Below, one piece after another: positions 17,143 to 26,284 of a stretch of 64,000 bases of DNA. The DNA is from Longispora albida DSM 44784. GTDB lineage: Bacteria; Actinomycetota; Actinomycetes; Mycobacteriales; Micromonosporaceae. A model generated the notes under the pieces. The model searched no databases, was not told where the DNA came from, and saw only the letters and a program-made list of their open reading frames with translations. Numbering within the stretch: the stretch's first letter is position 1; every line of letters starts with the position of its first letter. The stretch covers positions 665,151 through 729,150 of the forward strand of contig NZ_KB903814.1 in the NCBI RefSeq assembly GCF_000379825.1. The letters are read 5' to 3'. Made by a program: the position numbers and the translations under genes.

Positions 17143-18222
17143 CTAGCTGTTGGCCTTGAGCCGCGTGTCACCGCAGCCCTGGTGCAGCAGGTCGGCGAAG
17201 TTCTGCCGGAAGCCGAAGCCGAACAGCTCGATGGCCGGCCTGGCCTGGCAGACCTTCGAGTTCGGGCCGACGAAGGTCTCCGCGATCGCCGGGTCGGTGA
17301 TCTTCGAGGTCGGGATGACGTTGTAGACGTCACGGACCAGCTCCGGGCGGAAGCTGATGTTCAGCACGCCGCCCACGACCGGGCTGATGCCGTTGACCTT
17401 GCCCAGCACGGCCTCGCCCCGCCGGTTCGGCACGACGACACCCGTCTGGGACTGGATGGCGGCCGTGTTGCCCTGAGCGACGTACTGGCCGACCGAGAAC
17501 GGCAGCAGGTAGTCGTTGTGGCCGTTGAGCACCGTGCCGTCGTGCTCCTGCACGGTGTTGCCCAGGCTCTGGAGGCACGGGTAGTCACCGGCGGCGATGT
17601 CGGCCTCGGTCACGCCCATCTTCTGGAGCCAGAACTGCCGGGTACCCGAGCCGGACTGGATCAGCAGCGGCGTCACCGGGGTACCGCCCACGTTCGTGGT
17701 CAGGCAGCGGTAGATCCGCTGGAGCTGCACGTAGGTGAGGCTGTCCGGCAGGTCGCTGCCGGCGTTGATCGCGTAGGTGACCGCGTCGACGCCGAAGGTG
17801 ACGTAGCTGTAGTTGCCGGTCTCCGAAGGCGTCGAGCCGCCGTAGCTCGACGAGCGGGCGAAGTCGACGCAGCCCGCCACGTTGACGCCCTGGTAGACGC
17901 CGCCGGCCTCGCCGTTGGACGCGCGCAGCGCGGTGCGGCCGGCCCCCGAGCCGTTCGGCCGGGGGAAGTCGCAGCCGGTGGCCCGGGTCTTGATGCTGCC
18001 GCCGCCGGTCGCGTTGTAGGACGCGATCCGCTTGCTGCCGTCGCCGTTGGTGATGACCGAGCCCAGGCCGTTCAGGACGTCCTGGGTGGTGTCCGAGCCA
18101 ACGCCTGCCAGCGTGCGGTACTCGCCGGCCGGCGGGTCGGCCGCCGCCGGGGTGCCCAGCGCCGCGAGCGCCAGGACGGCCGCGCCGAAGGAAACCCCCA
18201 GCGTCCTGCGGAAGTTCTTCAC
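17143..18222 (-). CDS. Secreted PstS-like substrate-binding protein
   Basis: A 359-residue exported protein of the phosphate-type periplasmic-binding superfamily. It has a Sec signal peptide (to about residue 30, no lipobox) and then GVGSDTTQDVLNGL, the counterpart of the PstS GAGS(T)F motif. DFARSSS, VTFGVDAVTYAIN and LIQSGSGTRQFWLQ follow as further ligand-site segments. It has no C-terminal membrane anchor, unlike the other binding proteins of this operon. GTG at 18222 is the start, with GAGGAG seven bases before. Ligand is probably phosphate or another oxyanion (inference). Confidence 0.78.
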   Translation of the reverse strand: MKNFRRTLGVSFGAAVLALAALGTPAAADPPAGEYRTLAGVGSDTTQDVLNGLGSVITNGDGSKRIASYNATGGGSIKTRATGCDFPRPNGSGAGRTALRASNGEAGGVYQGVNVAGCVDFARSSSYGGSTPSETGNYSYVTFGVDAVTYAINAGSDLPDSLTYVQLQRIYRCLTTNVGGTPVTPLLIQSGSGTRQFWLQKMGVTEADIAAGDYPCLQSLGNTVQEHDGTVLNGHNDYLLPFSVGQYVAQGNTAAIQSQTGVVVPNRRGEAVLGKVNGISPVVGGVLNISFRPELVRDVYNVIPTSKITDPAIAETFVGPNSKVCQARPAIELFGFGFRQNFADLLHQGCGDTRLKANS

Positions 18223-18301
18223 GGGTGACTCCTCTGTCTGCGGGGTAGAACCGGGCTCATCGTTTCGGCGGCTCATGGTCTGGCCGCTTCGCCAACATGT
18301 A

Positions 18302-18322
18302 GGCCGGATGAATTCGCCGGCC
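18302..18322 (-). other. Short intercistronic dyad
   Basis: GGCCGG (18302-18307) and CCGGCC (18317-18322) form a six-pair stem with a nine-base loop in the 106-base gap between two exported-protein genes of the operon. It is weaker than the other hairpins in this operon. Confidence 0.3.
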
Positions 18323-18328
18323 CTCCGT

Positions 18329-20773
18329 TCACCGGGCCGGGGCCCGCCTGGTGAGCCGGAGCAGCGCCGGGCCGAGGGAGGCCGACAGCAGGCCGGCCAG
18401 GACGGTCACCGCCCAGACCCAGCGCAGGAATCCCAGGTGGGAGCCTGGCGTGGCCCTGGCTACCGGCACGGGACCGCCCGATGTGGACGGTGCGGCGCTC
18501 GGGCCGGATGGTGCTGGCTTCGCGGTCGGTACCGGGACGCCACGGTCGGGCGGGCCGGCCACAGCTCCCCCGCCGCCGGTAACGGGTACCGGGCCGGCTG
18601 CCGGTGGGTCCGGCTCGGCAGGCTCGACGGGGTCGACCCACTTCTCCAGCTTCTCGGCCGTCGCCACGGCCGCGGCCCGGGCGTCGGCGCGCAGCGGTAC
18701 GAACCCGGCAGGCAGCTCGCCGCGCTTCTTGCCGGTGATCTGCCCGGGGCCGGCGGCGTAGCGCAGCAGGCGGGCGTAGTCCTGGCGGGCGGCGGCTGGC
18801 TCGCTGGTGTCGATCGCGGCGTAGGTGACCATCGTCAGCGGGTACGCGCCCGGTGCGGCCTTCTGCGGGTCGGGCACGAGCACGCCCGGCACGGAGGAGT
18901 TCACCATCGCGGCGTAGCCGAGGTCCATCGCCTGCGGGGTCGGGGCGACGAACTCGCCGGCCCGGTTGCGGAGGCTGGCCGGGTACAAACCGTAGCGGGC
19001 TGCCGAGGCGGTGTCCGTGATGGTCATCGTGAACCGCTGCCCGGCAGGCTGCGGCGGGTCACCCACGTAGGCAGGCGGCGTCTTGCTGGGATCCCACACG
19101 CTCTTGGACCTGGCGTCGCCGCGCAGGGTCTGGAGCGCGCCTTCCCGCATGGTGTTGACGTACGGCCGGTAGTCCTGCATGCAGTAGGGCGGCGGGTCGG
19201 CCGGGTCGGGGACGGGCTTGGGCTTCGGGTAGCAGGAGGGGTCGGCCTTCGGGTAGCTGGACGGCGGGCCCTCGGCCGTCAGTCCACTGTAGAATGAGTT
19301 GACGACCATCGTGCCGTCCGCAGAGCCCTTGAGCCAGTCGACCGCGTCCTTGTCGGCCAGGATCCACCGCCACACCTCGCGCGCCGCCGCGCTGTTGCCG
19401 ATCGAGACGATCAGCCCGTCGGGCGCGTGGTTGGGGTAGAAGCCCTGCACGATCCGGTTGAGGTCGGAGAACTCCTTGTCGTGCCGGATACTGCGGAAGT
19501 TGTTCTTCACGTGCTCCTGCTCGCCCTGCAACCCGCCGGGCACGTCCCGCTTGTAGGAGTGGGTGAGCATCTTCGCCACCAGCCGGGGCGTGAGCTTGAG
19601 TTCCCGCACGGCGGTGCCCTGTTCCGGGCCTGGCGAGGTGAGCCGGGCGTCCACGTTGAACGCGATCACGACCCCCGACACCGCGACCGGCGCGTGCAGG
19701 ACCGGGGCCTGGTCCTCGGCCGGCACGGCGGGCTCGGCGGTGAAGGCCAGGCCGGGCGCGGTGCTGGCGTGGCTGCGCAGCTGCCGCAGGGCCTCGAAGT
19801 CACCGGCCTGCGAGTAGCCGAACACCGGCCCGTTGTTCATGCACAGCGAGGGCTGCCACGAGGTGATGGCGTCGGCGATCATCTCCGTGCCGACCAGCCG
19901 CCGCTCGGCCCTGCCCAGCGGGCAGAACACGCCGACCGGGTCGAACTCCAGCTTGACCGCGATCCGCGCCTTCCAGAACGTCTCCGACAGCGGCGAGCCG
20001 TCGACCTGCCCGTTGGAGCCGTCCTGCGCCGTGCCGTCGGCGTCGTGCTCACCGCGTGGCACGATCACGAGCCAGCAGTGCCGTGGCGTGCCGTCGGTGC
20101 GTACCTTGCCGCAGCCGAGGTGCGGGGCCTGCACGGCCGTCTGCACCTCGAAGATCGCCCGGCCGGTCCTCGCGCCGGTGGTCAGGGCGTAGGAGATCTC
20201 GTTGGTCTTGTGCTTGTCGAAGTAGGGCGCGAGCACGTCCACCGAGTCGATCTGCCCGCCGCCACCCGGGCGTTCCGGCAGCGGGTCTCCGGGGCGGCCG
20301 TCGGGGGTGCGCTGGCCGAGCACGGACTTGAAAGCCACGATCTTGCGGCCGGTGGTCTCCAGCGGATCGGGGTAGATGTCGCGGTGGGCCGTGTAGGCAC
20401 CGGGCTTGTAGCCGGCGGCCTCCAGCCCCGAGCCGAACTGGCAGGTCTCCCGGAAGTCCGCTGCCGCAGGGTCCTCACCCCAGCACTGCATGATCTGGAC
20501 GAAGTTGGTTCCGAAGCCGTCCTCCGGGGTCGGCCTGCCGCCGGTCCAGGTGATCGCGATGCTCTGGTTGGTCAGGCCCTTGGTCTGGGAGACCGTGAAC
20601 TCCATCCCCGAGTAGTCGTCCAGTGTGGTCTTCGGGCCCTTGGTGATCACGGCGGAGTCGGTGAGCTTGTCGATCTCCCACACGTGCGGGGTCTCCGCCG
20701 CCGCCGGCGGCGGGCCGTTGAACAGCAGACCCAGGGTCAGCACCGCGACCAGCGCACGCCGTCTGCCCCTCAT
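18329..20773 (-). CDS. Large membrane-anchored PstS-like surface protein
   Basis: An 814-residue exported protein with a signal peptide (to about residue 26), a long extracellular region, a Pro/Ser/Gly-rich stretch (about 710-775), one C-terminal transmembrane helix and a basic tail. The region around residues 360-560 contains VSGVVIAFNVDA, LTPRLVAKMLTHSYK and ISIGNSAAA-like features of phosphate-type binding proteins, so I read it as an enlarged substrate-binding-like protein. Cysteine pairs suggest disulfides. It starts in an ATGA overlap with pstS (20770-20773) and should be made with it. Confidence 0.65.
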   Translation of the reverse strand: MRGRRRALVAVLTLGLLFNGPPPAAAETPHVWEIDKLTDSAVITKGPKTTLDDYSGMEFTVSQTKGLTNQSIAITWTGGRPTPEDGFGTNFVQIMQCWGEDPAAADFRETCQFGSGLEAAGYKPGAYTAHRDIYPDPLETTGRKIVAFKSVLGQRTPDGRPGDPLPERPGGGGQIDSVDVLAPYFDKHKTNEISYALTTGARTGRAIFEVQTAVQAPHLGCGKVRTDGTPRHCWLVIVPRGEHDADGTAQDGSNGQVDGSPLSETFWKARIAVKLEFDPVGVFCPLGRAERRLVGTEMIADAITSWQPSLCMNNGPVFGYSQAGDFEALRQLRSHASTAPGLAFTAEPAVPAEDQAPVLHAPVAVSGVVIAFNVDARLTSPGPEQGTAVRELKLTPRLVAKMLTHSYKRDVPGGLQGEQEHVKNNFRSIRHDKEFSDLNRIVQGFYPNHAPDGLIVSIGNSAAAREVWRWILADKDAVDWLKGSADGTMVVNSFYSGLTAEGPPSSYPKADPSCYPKPKPVPDPADPPPYCMQDYRPYVNTMREGALQTLRGDARSKSVWDPSKTPPAYVGDPPQPAGQRFTMTITDTASAARYGLYPASLRNRAGEFVAPTPQAMDLGYAAMVNSSVPGVLVPDPQKAAPGAYPLTMVTYAAIDTSEPAAARQDYARLLRYAAGPGQITGKKRGELPAGFVPLRADARAAAVATAEKLEKWVDPVEPAEPDPPAAGPVPVTGGGGAVAGPPDRGVPVPTAKPAPSGPSAAPSTSGGPVPVARATPGSHLGFLRWVWAVTVLAGLLSASLGPALLRLTRRAPAR

Positions 20774-22374
20774 CCGGCTTCACCCCCGCCGCGCCCGAGC
20801 CGCTTGGAGATCAGCGGCGGGCCGACGACGACCATGACCAGCAGCAGGCCGAGCAACACCATCAGCGTGTGCCGCAGCCGCCATCCGGTGTCGGCGGCGA
20901 GAGCCACCGGGATCGCGCCCGCATCACCGCCGCTGCCGTCACCAGATCCGCCAGCCACTGCGCCGTCACCGCCGGCTCCCGTGCCGCCGGGTCCTGCCGT
21001 GCCCGTCGCCTGAGGGTTTGTACCTGCGCCGGAGCCCCCCGTCCCCCCGGTGGTGCCCGTTCCCCCTGCCCGTCCGCCCACGGTCCCCTGCGGCTTGGTC
21101 AGCACCGTCTTCGTCTTCTTGAGCCCGCCGGTACCGGTCTCGCACTGCGTCTTGCCGAAAGCGTCACAGGGCGGCGGCTTCGGAGCGGTCGCCACGAGCG
21201 TGTTGACGCCCTCCTTGGAGAACGTCGGGTTGTTGCACTTGGAGATGTCGGTGACCTTGTTCTGCTCGGCTCCCGGCACCCGGGCGACCTGCGTGAGGCC
21301 CGCGCGGACCAGGTTGATCGGCAGCGGGGAGTAGCCGAGCTCGCCGACCTGGCGCTGGCCCTCGCAGAGGAAGTAGTAGCTGAACTCCGAGAGCGTGTAG
21401 CCCTTGTCCTCGGTGAGCCCGCCCTGCCCGGTCCTCAGTGGAAGGATCATGTAGGAGTAGGACGACAGCGGGTACGCGCGCTCGTCCGGGCTGTTGTACA
21501 CGTTGTCGAGCTTCTGGGTGAGATCCGTGTTGATCTCGGCGTTGGTCAGCGCGACGGCCACGGCGTCGGCGGTCGGCTCGACGTAGTACCTGCTCTTGTT
21601 CAGCACCTTGGCGACCGGGAAGTTCTGGTTGATCGCGTAGGAGTACTCCACGTAGGTGATCGCGCCCTCGGCGTGGTTCTGCGAGACGTAGCCGGCCACG
21701 CCGAGCGAGCCGCCCTGCCCGACGGCCTTGCCGTACTTCGGGTACTGCGAGGTCATGCCGCAGGTCGCCGGGCGGCCCACCTTCGTGCAGAAGCTCGACC
21801 ACAGCTGGGGGTGCTGCTTGCTCATCCACAGCGTGAACTGGGCCGACGTGCCCGAGCCGTCGGAGCGGAACACCGGGATGATGTCCCGCTTGGGCAGGGC
21901 CAGCTGGGGGTTGTCCTCCTTGATCGCCGGGTCGTCCCAGGAGGTGATCACCCCGGTGAAGATCTTCGTGACGTTCTCGCCGGACAGCCGCAGGTTCGTC
22001 ACCCGCTGCCCGCCGATCTTCAGGTTGTACATGAACGCGGTGCCACCGGCCACGATCGGCATGTAGGCCAGCTCACGGTTCGGCGGCGGCGGGTCACCGC
22101 CGGCCCCGGGATCCGTCATGCCGTAGGGGATCTCCGAGACCGCGAAGTCCACCTTGCCCTCACGGAACTGGTTACGGCCGTCGGTGGAACCACTGGCCGC
22201 GAAGTTCACCGTGATGCCGAACTGGGCGACGTTGCGCCGCCAGTCGTCGAGCGCGTTGAAACTCCAGGTCGACCCGGCACCGCTGATCGGCACGAAGCCC
22301 TTCGCGTGCGCCGGCGACGGCGCTGCCACCAGCACCGCCGCCAGCACGAGCAGGCTTGCCAGGAAACGCTTCAT
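20770..22374 (-). CDS. pstS: Phosphate-binding protein PstS with C-terminal membrane anchor
   Basis: A 534-residue PstS-family protein. The signal peptide ends at PAHAKG; ligand-loop motifs follow as ISGAGSTWSFNALDDW, FAASGSTDGRNQF and FRSDGSGTSAQF, the typical phosphate-contacting Ser/Gly loops (family knowledge). After about residue 400 comes a Gly/Thr-rich spacer of some 60 residues and a transmembrane helix with a basic end. Actinobacterial PstS is usually a lipoprotein; this one has no lipobox and looks anchored by its C-terminus. ATGA overlap with pstA fixes the start at 22374. Confidence 0.88.
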   Translation of the reverse strand: MKRFLASLLVLAAVLVAAPSPAHAKGFVPISGAGSTWSFNALDDWRRNVAQFGITVNFAASGSTDGRNQFREGKVDFAVSEIPYGMTDPGAGGDPPPPNRELAYMPIVAGGTAFMYNLKIGGQRVTNLRLSGENVTKIFTGVITSWDDPAIKEDNPQLALPKRDIIPVFRSDGSGTSAQFTLWMSKQHPQLWSSFCTKVGRPATCGMTSQYPKYGKAVGQGGSLGVAGYVSQNHAEGAITYVEYSYAINQNFPVAKVLNKSRYYVEPTADAVAVALTNAEINTDLTQKLDNVYNSPDERAYPLSSYSYMILPLRTGQGGLTEDKGYTLSEFSYYFLCEGQRQVGELGYSPLPINLVRAGLTQVARVPGAEQNKVTDISKCNNPTFSKEGVNTLVATAPKPPPCDAFGKTQCETGTGGLKKTKTVLTKPQGTVGGRAGGTGTTGGTGGSGAGTNPQATGTAGPGGTGAGGDGAVAGGSGDGSGGDAGAIPVALAADTGWRLRHTLMVLLGLLLVMVVVGPPLISKRLGRGGGEAG

Positions 22375-23507
22375 CTCCGCCTTCCTTGGAACCGCAGGAC
22401 ATCCCGGGCCGAGGCCCGCATCCGCCGGCGCTGCTGGCGGGCGGTCAGCCGGCCGGGAGCCCGCCCGCCGGCCAGCCGCGCCAGCACGAACAGCACGACG
22501 ACGAGCACCATGAGCACCGCCGCGGTACCGAAACCACGGGCGATCATGTCCGGCATCGGTGACTTGACGGCCTCGAAGGTCTGCAACGGCAGCGAGACCT
22601 GCGGGCCGCTGAACGGATTCGCGTTGGTGACGGCGGTGAAGCCGGCCGTGAGCAGCACCGGAGAGGTCTCGCCGACCCCGCGCGCGGTACCCAGGATCAC
22701 CGCCGTCGTCAGGCCGGAGCGGGCGGTGGGCAGCACGACGTGCCACGCGGTACGCCAGCGCGAGGCCCCGAGCGCCAGCGAAGCCTCCTTGAGCGTCCCC
22801 GGTACCAGCCGGAGCACCACGTCCGCCGCCCGGATGATGATCGGCAGCATCATGACGCCGAGCGCGACCGAGGCCGCGAAGCCGGACTTCCCGAAGCCGA
22901 GGCCCATGATGAGCATCGCGTACACGAAGAGACCGGCCACAATGGACGGCAGCGCCGTCATCGCCTCCGCGATCGTCCGCACGAACCGGCTGAACCGGCC
23001 CCGGATCTCGTTGAGGAACACCGCGCAGCCCAGGCCGAGCGGCACCGTGACGACCAGGGCCAGGCCGATCTGCTCCAGGGTGCCGATGATCGCGTGCCGG
23101 ATGCCGCCGACCGTCAGCGGGTCACGCGGCCCGGCGAGCTTCATGTCCTCGAAGAGGAAGTTCTTGTGCCCCAAGGCTTTCCAGCCCCTGGCGACGGTGT
23201 AGACGACGATGACCGCGAGTACCCCGATCAGCAGCAGGCCCATGCTGCGCACGACGGCGGCTGCCACCCGGTCACGGACCGCCGGGCCGTCCTCGTCGAA
23301 GGACACCAGCAGCGCGTAGAAGCCGAGGAACGACAGCCACGCGATCACCACGAAGCCGAACACCCCGTTGAACGGCGTGAGCTGGGTGTAGAGCAGCGCG
23401 GTGAAGGACAGCGCGGCGGCCGCGGCCCCGAGGGTGGCCAGCTTGTCGCTCAGCCGGCTCTCCCCCAGCACCCGCCGCCCGGCTGGTGTACGGCGTTCAG
23501 GCGTCAC
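22371..23507 (-). CDS. pstA: Phosphate ABC transporter permease
   Basis: A 378-residue inner-membrane permease, longer than usual because of an N-terminal extension with two or three extra hydrophobic helices (residues 20-75) ahead of the standard six-helix core. The core has the coupling-loop motif EASLALGASRWRTAWHVVLP, and TARGVGETSPVLLTAG typical of PstA. It pairs with PstC to form the channel. The GTG start at 23507 overlaps pstC by 11 bases. Confidence 0.9.
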   Translation of the reverse strand: MTPERRTPAGRRVLGESRLSDKLATLGAAAAALSFTALLYTQLTPFNGVFGFVVIAWLSFLGFYALLVSFDEDGPAVRDRVAAAVVRSMGLLLIGVLAVIVVYTVARGWKALGHKNFLFEDMKLAGPRDPLTVGGIRHAIIGTLEQIGLALVVTVPLGLGCAVFLNEIRGRFSRFVRTIAEAMTALPSIVAGLFVYAMLIMGLGFGKSGFAASVALGVMMLPIIIRAADVVLRLVPGTLKEASLALGASRWRTAWHVVLPTARSGLTTAVILGTARGVGETSPVLLTAGFTAVTNANPFSGPQVSLPLQTFEAVKSPMPDMIARGFGTAAVLMVLVVVLFVLARLAGGRAPGRLTARQQRRRMRASARDVLRFQGRRR

Positions 23508-24456
23508 TGGCTGCTCCCGACCGGCTCCGGGCGATGAAGGACGAGGCGACGAAGTTGACGATCAGGGTGAGGACGAACAGCGACAGCCCGGCCGCCATCA
23601 GCGCGGAGGTCGCGAAGGGCGTCGACTCGCCGTACCGCAGCGCGATCAGCGCCGACACCGAGTTCGCCCCGTTCTGGAGGATCAGGGGCTGGATCTCGAC
23701 CGCCGGGGAGATGATCAGGTACACGGCGATCGTCTCGCCGAGCGCGCGGCCCAGGCCGAGCATCGTGCCGCCGATCATGCCGCCCCGGCCGTAGGGCAGG
23801 ACGACGGCGCGGATCATGCCCCAGCGGGTGGCGCCGAGCGCGTAGGCCCCCTCCCGTTCGCCGGCCGGGGCCTGCGCGAACACCTCGCGCATCACCGAGC
23901 AGATCACCGGCGTGATCATCATGGCGACGACGAGGCCGGCGATGAAGGTCGAGGAGGTGTACACCGTCTCGCTGGCCAGCGGGTCCGAGGGGTCCACGCC
24001 CTCGACGGCCAGGAACGGTATCCAGCCGAAGTAGTCCGAGATCCAGCGCGACAGGCCGATCACGTGCCCCTGGAGCAGGAAGAAGCCCCACAGCCCGTAC
24101 ACGACACTCGGCACGGCGGCCATCAGGTCGACCAGCGTGATCAGGAGCTTCTTCCACCAGCCGCTGGTGTACTCCGAGATGTACAGCGCCGTGCCGGTCG
24201 CCATCGGCACGGCGATCAGGATCGCGACCGCGGCGATCAGCAACGTACCGGTCAGCACCGTCGCGATCCCGAACACCTTCGCGTCGGGCTCCCACGCCTC
24301 GGTGGTGAGGAACCCCCACCCGGCCACCCGCAGCGCCTGGGCCGCCCGGAAACCGAGGAACAGCCCGACCAGGCCCATGACGACCAGCACCGTCAGCCCG
24401 GTGGCACGCAGCACCCCCCGGTACGCGCGGTCGGCGGGCCCGATGTTCTCGGTCAC
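23497..24456 (-). CDS. pstC: Phosphate ABC transporter permease
   Basis: A 319-residue permease with six main transmembrane helices. PstC features include MAAVPSVVYGLWGFFLLQG and the coupling motif EGAYALGATRWGMIRAVVLP followed by GRALGETIAVYLI. GTG at 24456 overlaps the stop of the preceding gene as GTGA, so I ignore the 63-codon upstream extension, which reads as low-complexity Arg/Gly. Together with PstA, PstS and PstB it completes one transporter; no phoU or phoR/phoP is present in the window. Confidence 0.92.
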   Translation of the reverse strand: MTENIGPADRAYRGVLRATGLTVLVVMGLVGLFLGFRAAQALRVAGWGFLTTEAWEPDAKVFGIATVLTGTLLIAAVAILIAVPMATGTALYISEYTSGWWKKLLITLVDLMAAVPSVVYGLWGFFLLQGHVIGLSRWISDYFGWIPFLAVEGVDPSDPLASETVYTSSTFIAGLVVAMMITPVICSVMREVFAQAPAGEREGAYALGATRWGMIRAVVLPYGRGGMIGGTMLGLGRALGETIAVYLIISPAVEIQPLILQNGANSVSALIALRYGESTPFATSALMAAGLSLFVLTLIVNFVASSFIARSRSGAASDA

Positions 24457-24869
24457 CGCAGCGCCTTCGCCGCGTCGCCGCCCCGCCACCGGCCACCCCG
24501 GACGGCACGGGCACCGGCCACGACCCTGGCCACCGGCACCGCGGTCAGGAAGCACTCCAGGTTGTAGGCGCACTCCCTGATCCGCAGGTAGGAGCGGGTC
24601 GCCCCGGCCACCGGCTCGCCGCGCAGGTCGATCCGCCAGTTCCACTGGCCCTGGTCGTTCGCCAGCGACGGCGACACCTTGATCTCGCCGAATCCCGTGC
24701 GCAGCGCCCCGACGGCCTCAGTCGCGGCGGTGTAACCGGGATACAGCGCCCAGCTCCGGCCCAGTGGCCGGTTGTTCGGCGAGATCAGCATCCACGCCAC
24801 TCCCTCTGCCAGCGTCTCGTCAGGGCGTTCGACAGACACAGCGAGGAAAACGAAGCGCGCAAGGCTCAC
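24453..24869 (-). CDS. First gene of the pst-like operon, two YegP/DUF1508-like repeats
   Basis: A 138-residue protein built of two similar halves, AWMLISPNNRPLGRSWALYP and WNWRIDLRGEPVAGATRSY, each followed by a helix containing a conserved residue row. This is the pattern of the small YegP/DUF1508 beta-beta-beta-alpha repeat (my reading; not verified). There is no signal peptide. GTG at 24869 has AGGGGG upstream. It overlaps pstC by GTGA, so it is the leading gene of the operon and could be a cytoplasmic accessory factor. Confidence 0.6.
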   Translation of the reverse strand: MSLARFVFLAVSVERPDETLAEGVAWMLISPNNRPLGRSWALYPGYTAATEAVGALRTGFGEIKVSPSLANDQGQWNWRIDLRGEPVAGATRSYLRIRECAYNLECFLTAVPVARVVAGARAVRGGRWRGGDAAKALR

Positions 24870-25101
24870 CCTGACCCCCCTGAAGTCATCTGGCCCTGAG
24901 GTTCGCGACAGGGGGTGACCGGAGCCAGCGGTTTCAGGCACACGCCGGACATGCAGCCGGTAAACAGGATCTCGCATTCGCTTGAAGCCGCCGTAGTGTC
25001 GTTCATTGCACCTGTAGAAGGCGAATCCGCCTCATGCGCACCCGGTGGCGTTTGGCCGCCGCTGTGCCCGGGTATCCGGAGAGGACGAAAGGGGGTTGGT
25101 C
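24870..25101. promoter_or_regulatory. Divergent intergenic region, pst-like operon / DUF6458 gene
   Basis: This 232-base gap should hold the promoter of the 11-gene minus-strand operon and of the plus-strand membrane protein gene. I looked for PHO boxes (GTTCA-type direct repeats of 11 bases) and saw only isolated half-matches (for example GGGGTGACC near 24915), so phosphate control is not shown. Confidence 0.3.
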
Positions 25102-25365
25102 ATGGGCATTGGTGCCAGCTTGTTCCTGATCGCGATCGGGGCGATTCTCACGTTCGGCGTGAACGCCGACGACGCTGGCTGGTTGAGCATCGATACGATC
25201 GGCGTCATCCTGATGCTGGTCGGCGGTGCGGGCCTGCTGCTCACCTTCTACTTCTGGCGGTCACGCCGGCGTGTGGTGGTCACGGGCAGCACGACGGGCA
25301 GCGCGCCGCCGCCACCACCCAGCGGGCAGCAGACGGCCCGGACGACGATCGAGGACGGAACCTGA
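25102..25365 (+). CDS. DUF6458-type two-helix membrane protein
   Basis: An 87-residue protein with two transmembrane helices (about residues 2-20 and 29-50), the intervening FGVNADDAGWLSIDTIG, and an RSRRR basic step followed by a Ser/Pro-rich cytoplasmic tail. This is the pattern of the actinobacterial DUF6458 family; function unknown. A GGGGG ribosome site precedes the ATG at 25102. The STAS gene begins three bases after its stop. Confidence 0.75.
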   Translation: MGIGASLFLIAIGAILTFGVNADDAGWLSIDTIGVILMLVGGAGLLLTFYFWRSRRRVVVTGSTTGSAPPPPPSGQQTARTTIEDGT

Positions 25366-25368
25366 TCC

Positions 25369-25743
25369 ATGTACGACACCGGGACGCAGGCCGGCGCCCA
25401 CAGCGACGGCCTGCGCTTCGCAGTGACCGACCACGGGGGCTGCCGGGTGCTCGCCCTGGCCGGGGAGCTGGACCTCGCGGTACGCGGGGCGCAGGAAGGC
25501 GAGTTCATCGCGCTGGTGGCCAGCGCGCCCGGCGGGCTGGCGGTGATCGACCTGGCCGGGGTGTCCTTCTGTGACTCGACCGGTGTGGGCGTGCTGGTCG
25601 CGGCGGCCCGCAGGCTGTGGGCGTCCGGTGGCGCCGTCCGGCTGGCCCGGCCGCAGCCGTGGGTCGCCAGGGTGCTGGAGGCCTCCGGAGTGACCGGCGC
25701 GATGCCGGTCTACGCCACTGTCGAGGAAGCCTCAGCCGCCTAG
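25369..25743 (+). CDS. STAS-domain anti-sigma factor antagonist
   Basis: A 124-residue SpoIIAA-like protein. The phosphorylatable Ser lies in FCDSTGVGVL (about residues 63-72), after the VIDLAGV strand, as in partner-switching antagonists that release a sigma factor from its anti-sigma kinase (family knowledge). No kinase or sigma gene is adjacent, so its partner is elsewhere. It follows the DUF6458 gene closely and faces the PadR gene. Confidence 0.88.
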   Translation: MYDTGTQAGAHSDGLRFAVTDHGGCRVLALAGELDLAVRGAQEGEFIALVASAPGGLAVIDLAGVSFCDSTGVGVLVAAARRLWASGGAVRLARPQPWVARVLEASGVTGAMPVYATVEEASAA

Positions 25744-25744
25744 A

Positions 25745-26272
25745 TCAGCCGCCCAGCGCTGTGATCGTCTCGCGGAGCCAGCGCAGCTCGGTGCGCGAGG
25801 TGGCCGTGGCGATGGTGAACAGTCCCTGGCGGAAGGGGTCGTCGAAGTCGGCCGCGCGCAGTGGCCGGTCGCCGTCGTAGAAGAAGCTGGCCGGCTGGGT
25901 GAGGAAGTCCAGCCGGCGGCGCAGTACCGCCACCTGCGCCTCCGGGTCGCCGTCGAGGTACCGCAGGAAGGCCAGCACGCAGAACCACCGGTTCTCGTCG
26001 GTGACGAACAGCTCGTCCGGCTCGCGGAGCCTGGCGAGGAGATCCGCGCGCCCCGACTCGGTCAGGCTGAGCATCTGCCGGGGCGCCGCGACCTGGCCGG
26101 GCTGGAGTTCCCGGCTGAGCAGCCCGGCGTCGGCCAGCTTCCGGATCGCCGGGTAGAGCGTGCCGTCGGCGATCGGCCGGATGTGCCCGGTCAGGGCAGC
26201 GATCCGTTTACGCAGGTCATAGCCGTGCAGTGCCTCGTCGTAGAGAAATCCGAGGATCGCGAACTGGAGCAT
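25745..26272 (-). CDS. PadR-family transcriptional regulator
   Basis: A 175-residue PadR-type repressor. The winged helix spans residues 1-80 (LQFAILGFLYDEALHGYDL, GTLYPAIRKLADAGLL), followed by the C-terminal dimerisation helices. It is divergent from the alpha/beta hydrolase gene, and inverted repeats between them are its probable operator. The ATG at 26272 is preceded by TATGCT with a six-base gap, so its mRNA may be leaderless. Confidence 0.9.
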   Translation of the reverse strand: MLQFAILGFLYDEALHGYDLRKRIAALTGHIRPIADGTLYPAIRKLADAGLLSRELQPGQVAAPRQMLSLTESGRADLLARLREPDELFVTDENRWFCVLAFLRYLDGDPEAQVAVLRRRLDFLTQPASFFYDGDRPLRAADFDDPFRQGLFTIATATSRTELRWLRETITALGG

Positions 26273-26284
26273 GCCCTCAGCATA

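Noticed and set aside
20995-21075. Gly/Thr/Ala-rich repeat tract as a DNA tandem repeat or recombination site
   Set aside because: It is the coding spacer of PstS; the codons vary and no exact tandem unit is seen.
19427-23202. Long plus-strand open frames opposite pstA, pstS and the 814-residue gene
   Set aside because: No recognisable domains and biased composition; the minus-strand genes carry clear PstA/PstS motifs.
24870-25101. Possible PHO box in front of the pst-like operon
   Set aside because: Only isolated GGTGACC-like half-sites, not two 11-base repeats in the right orientation.
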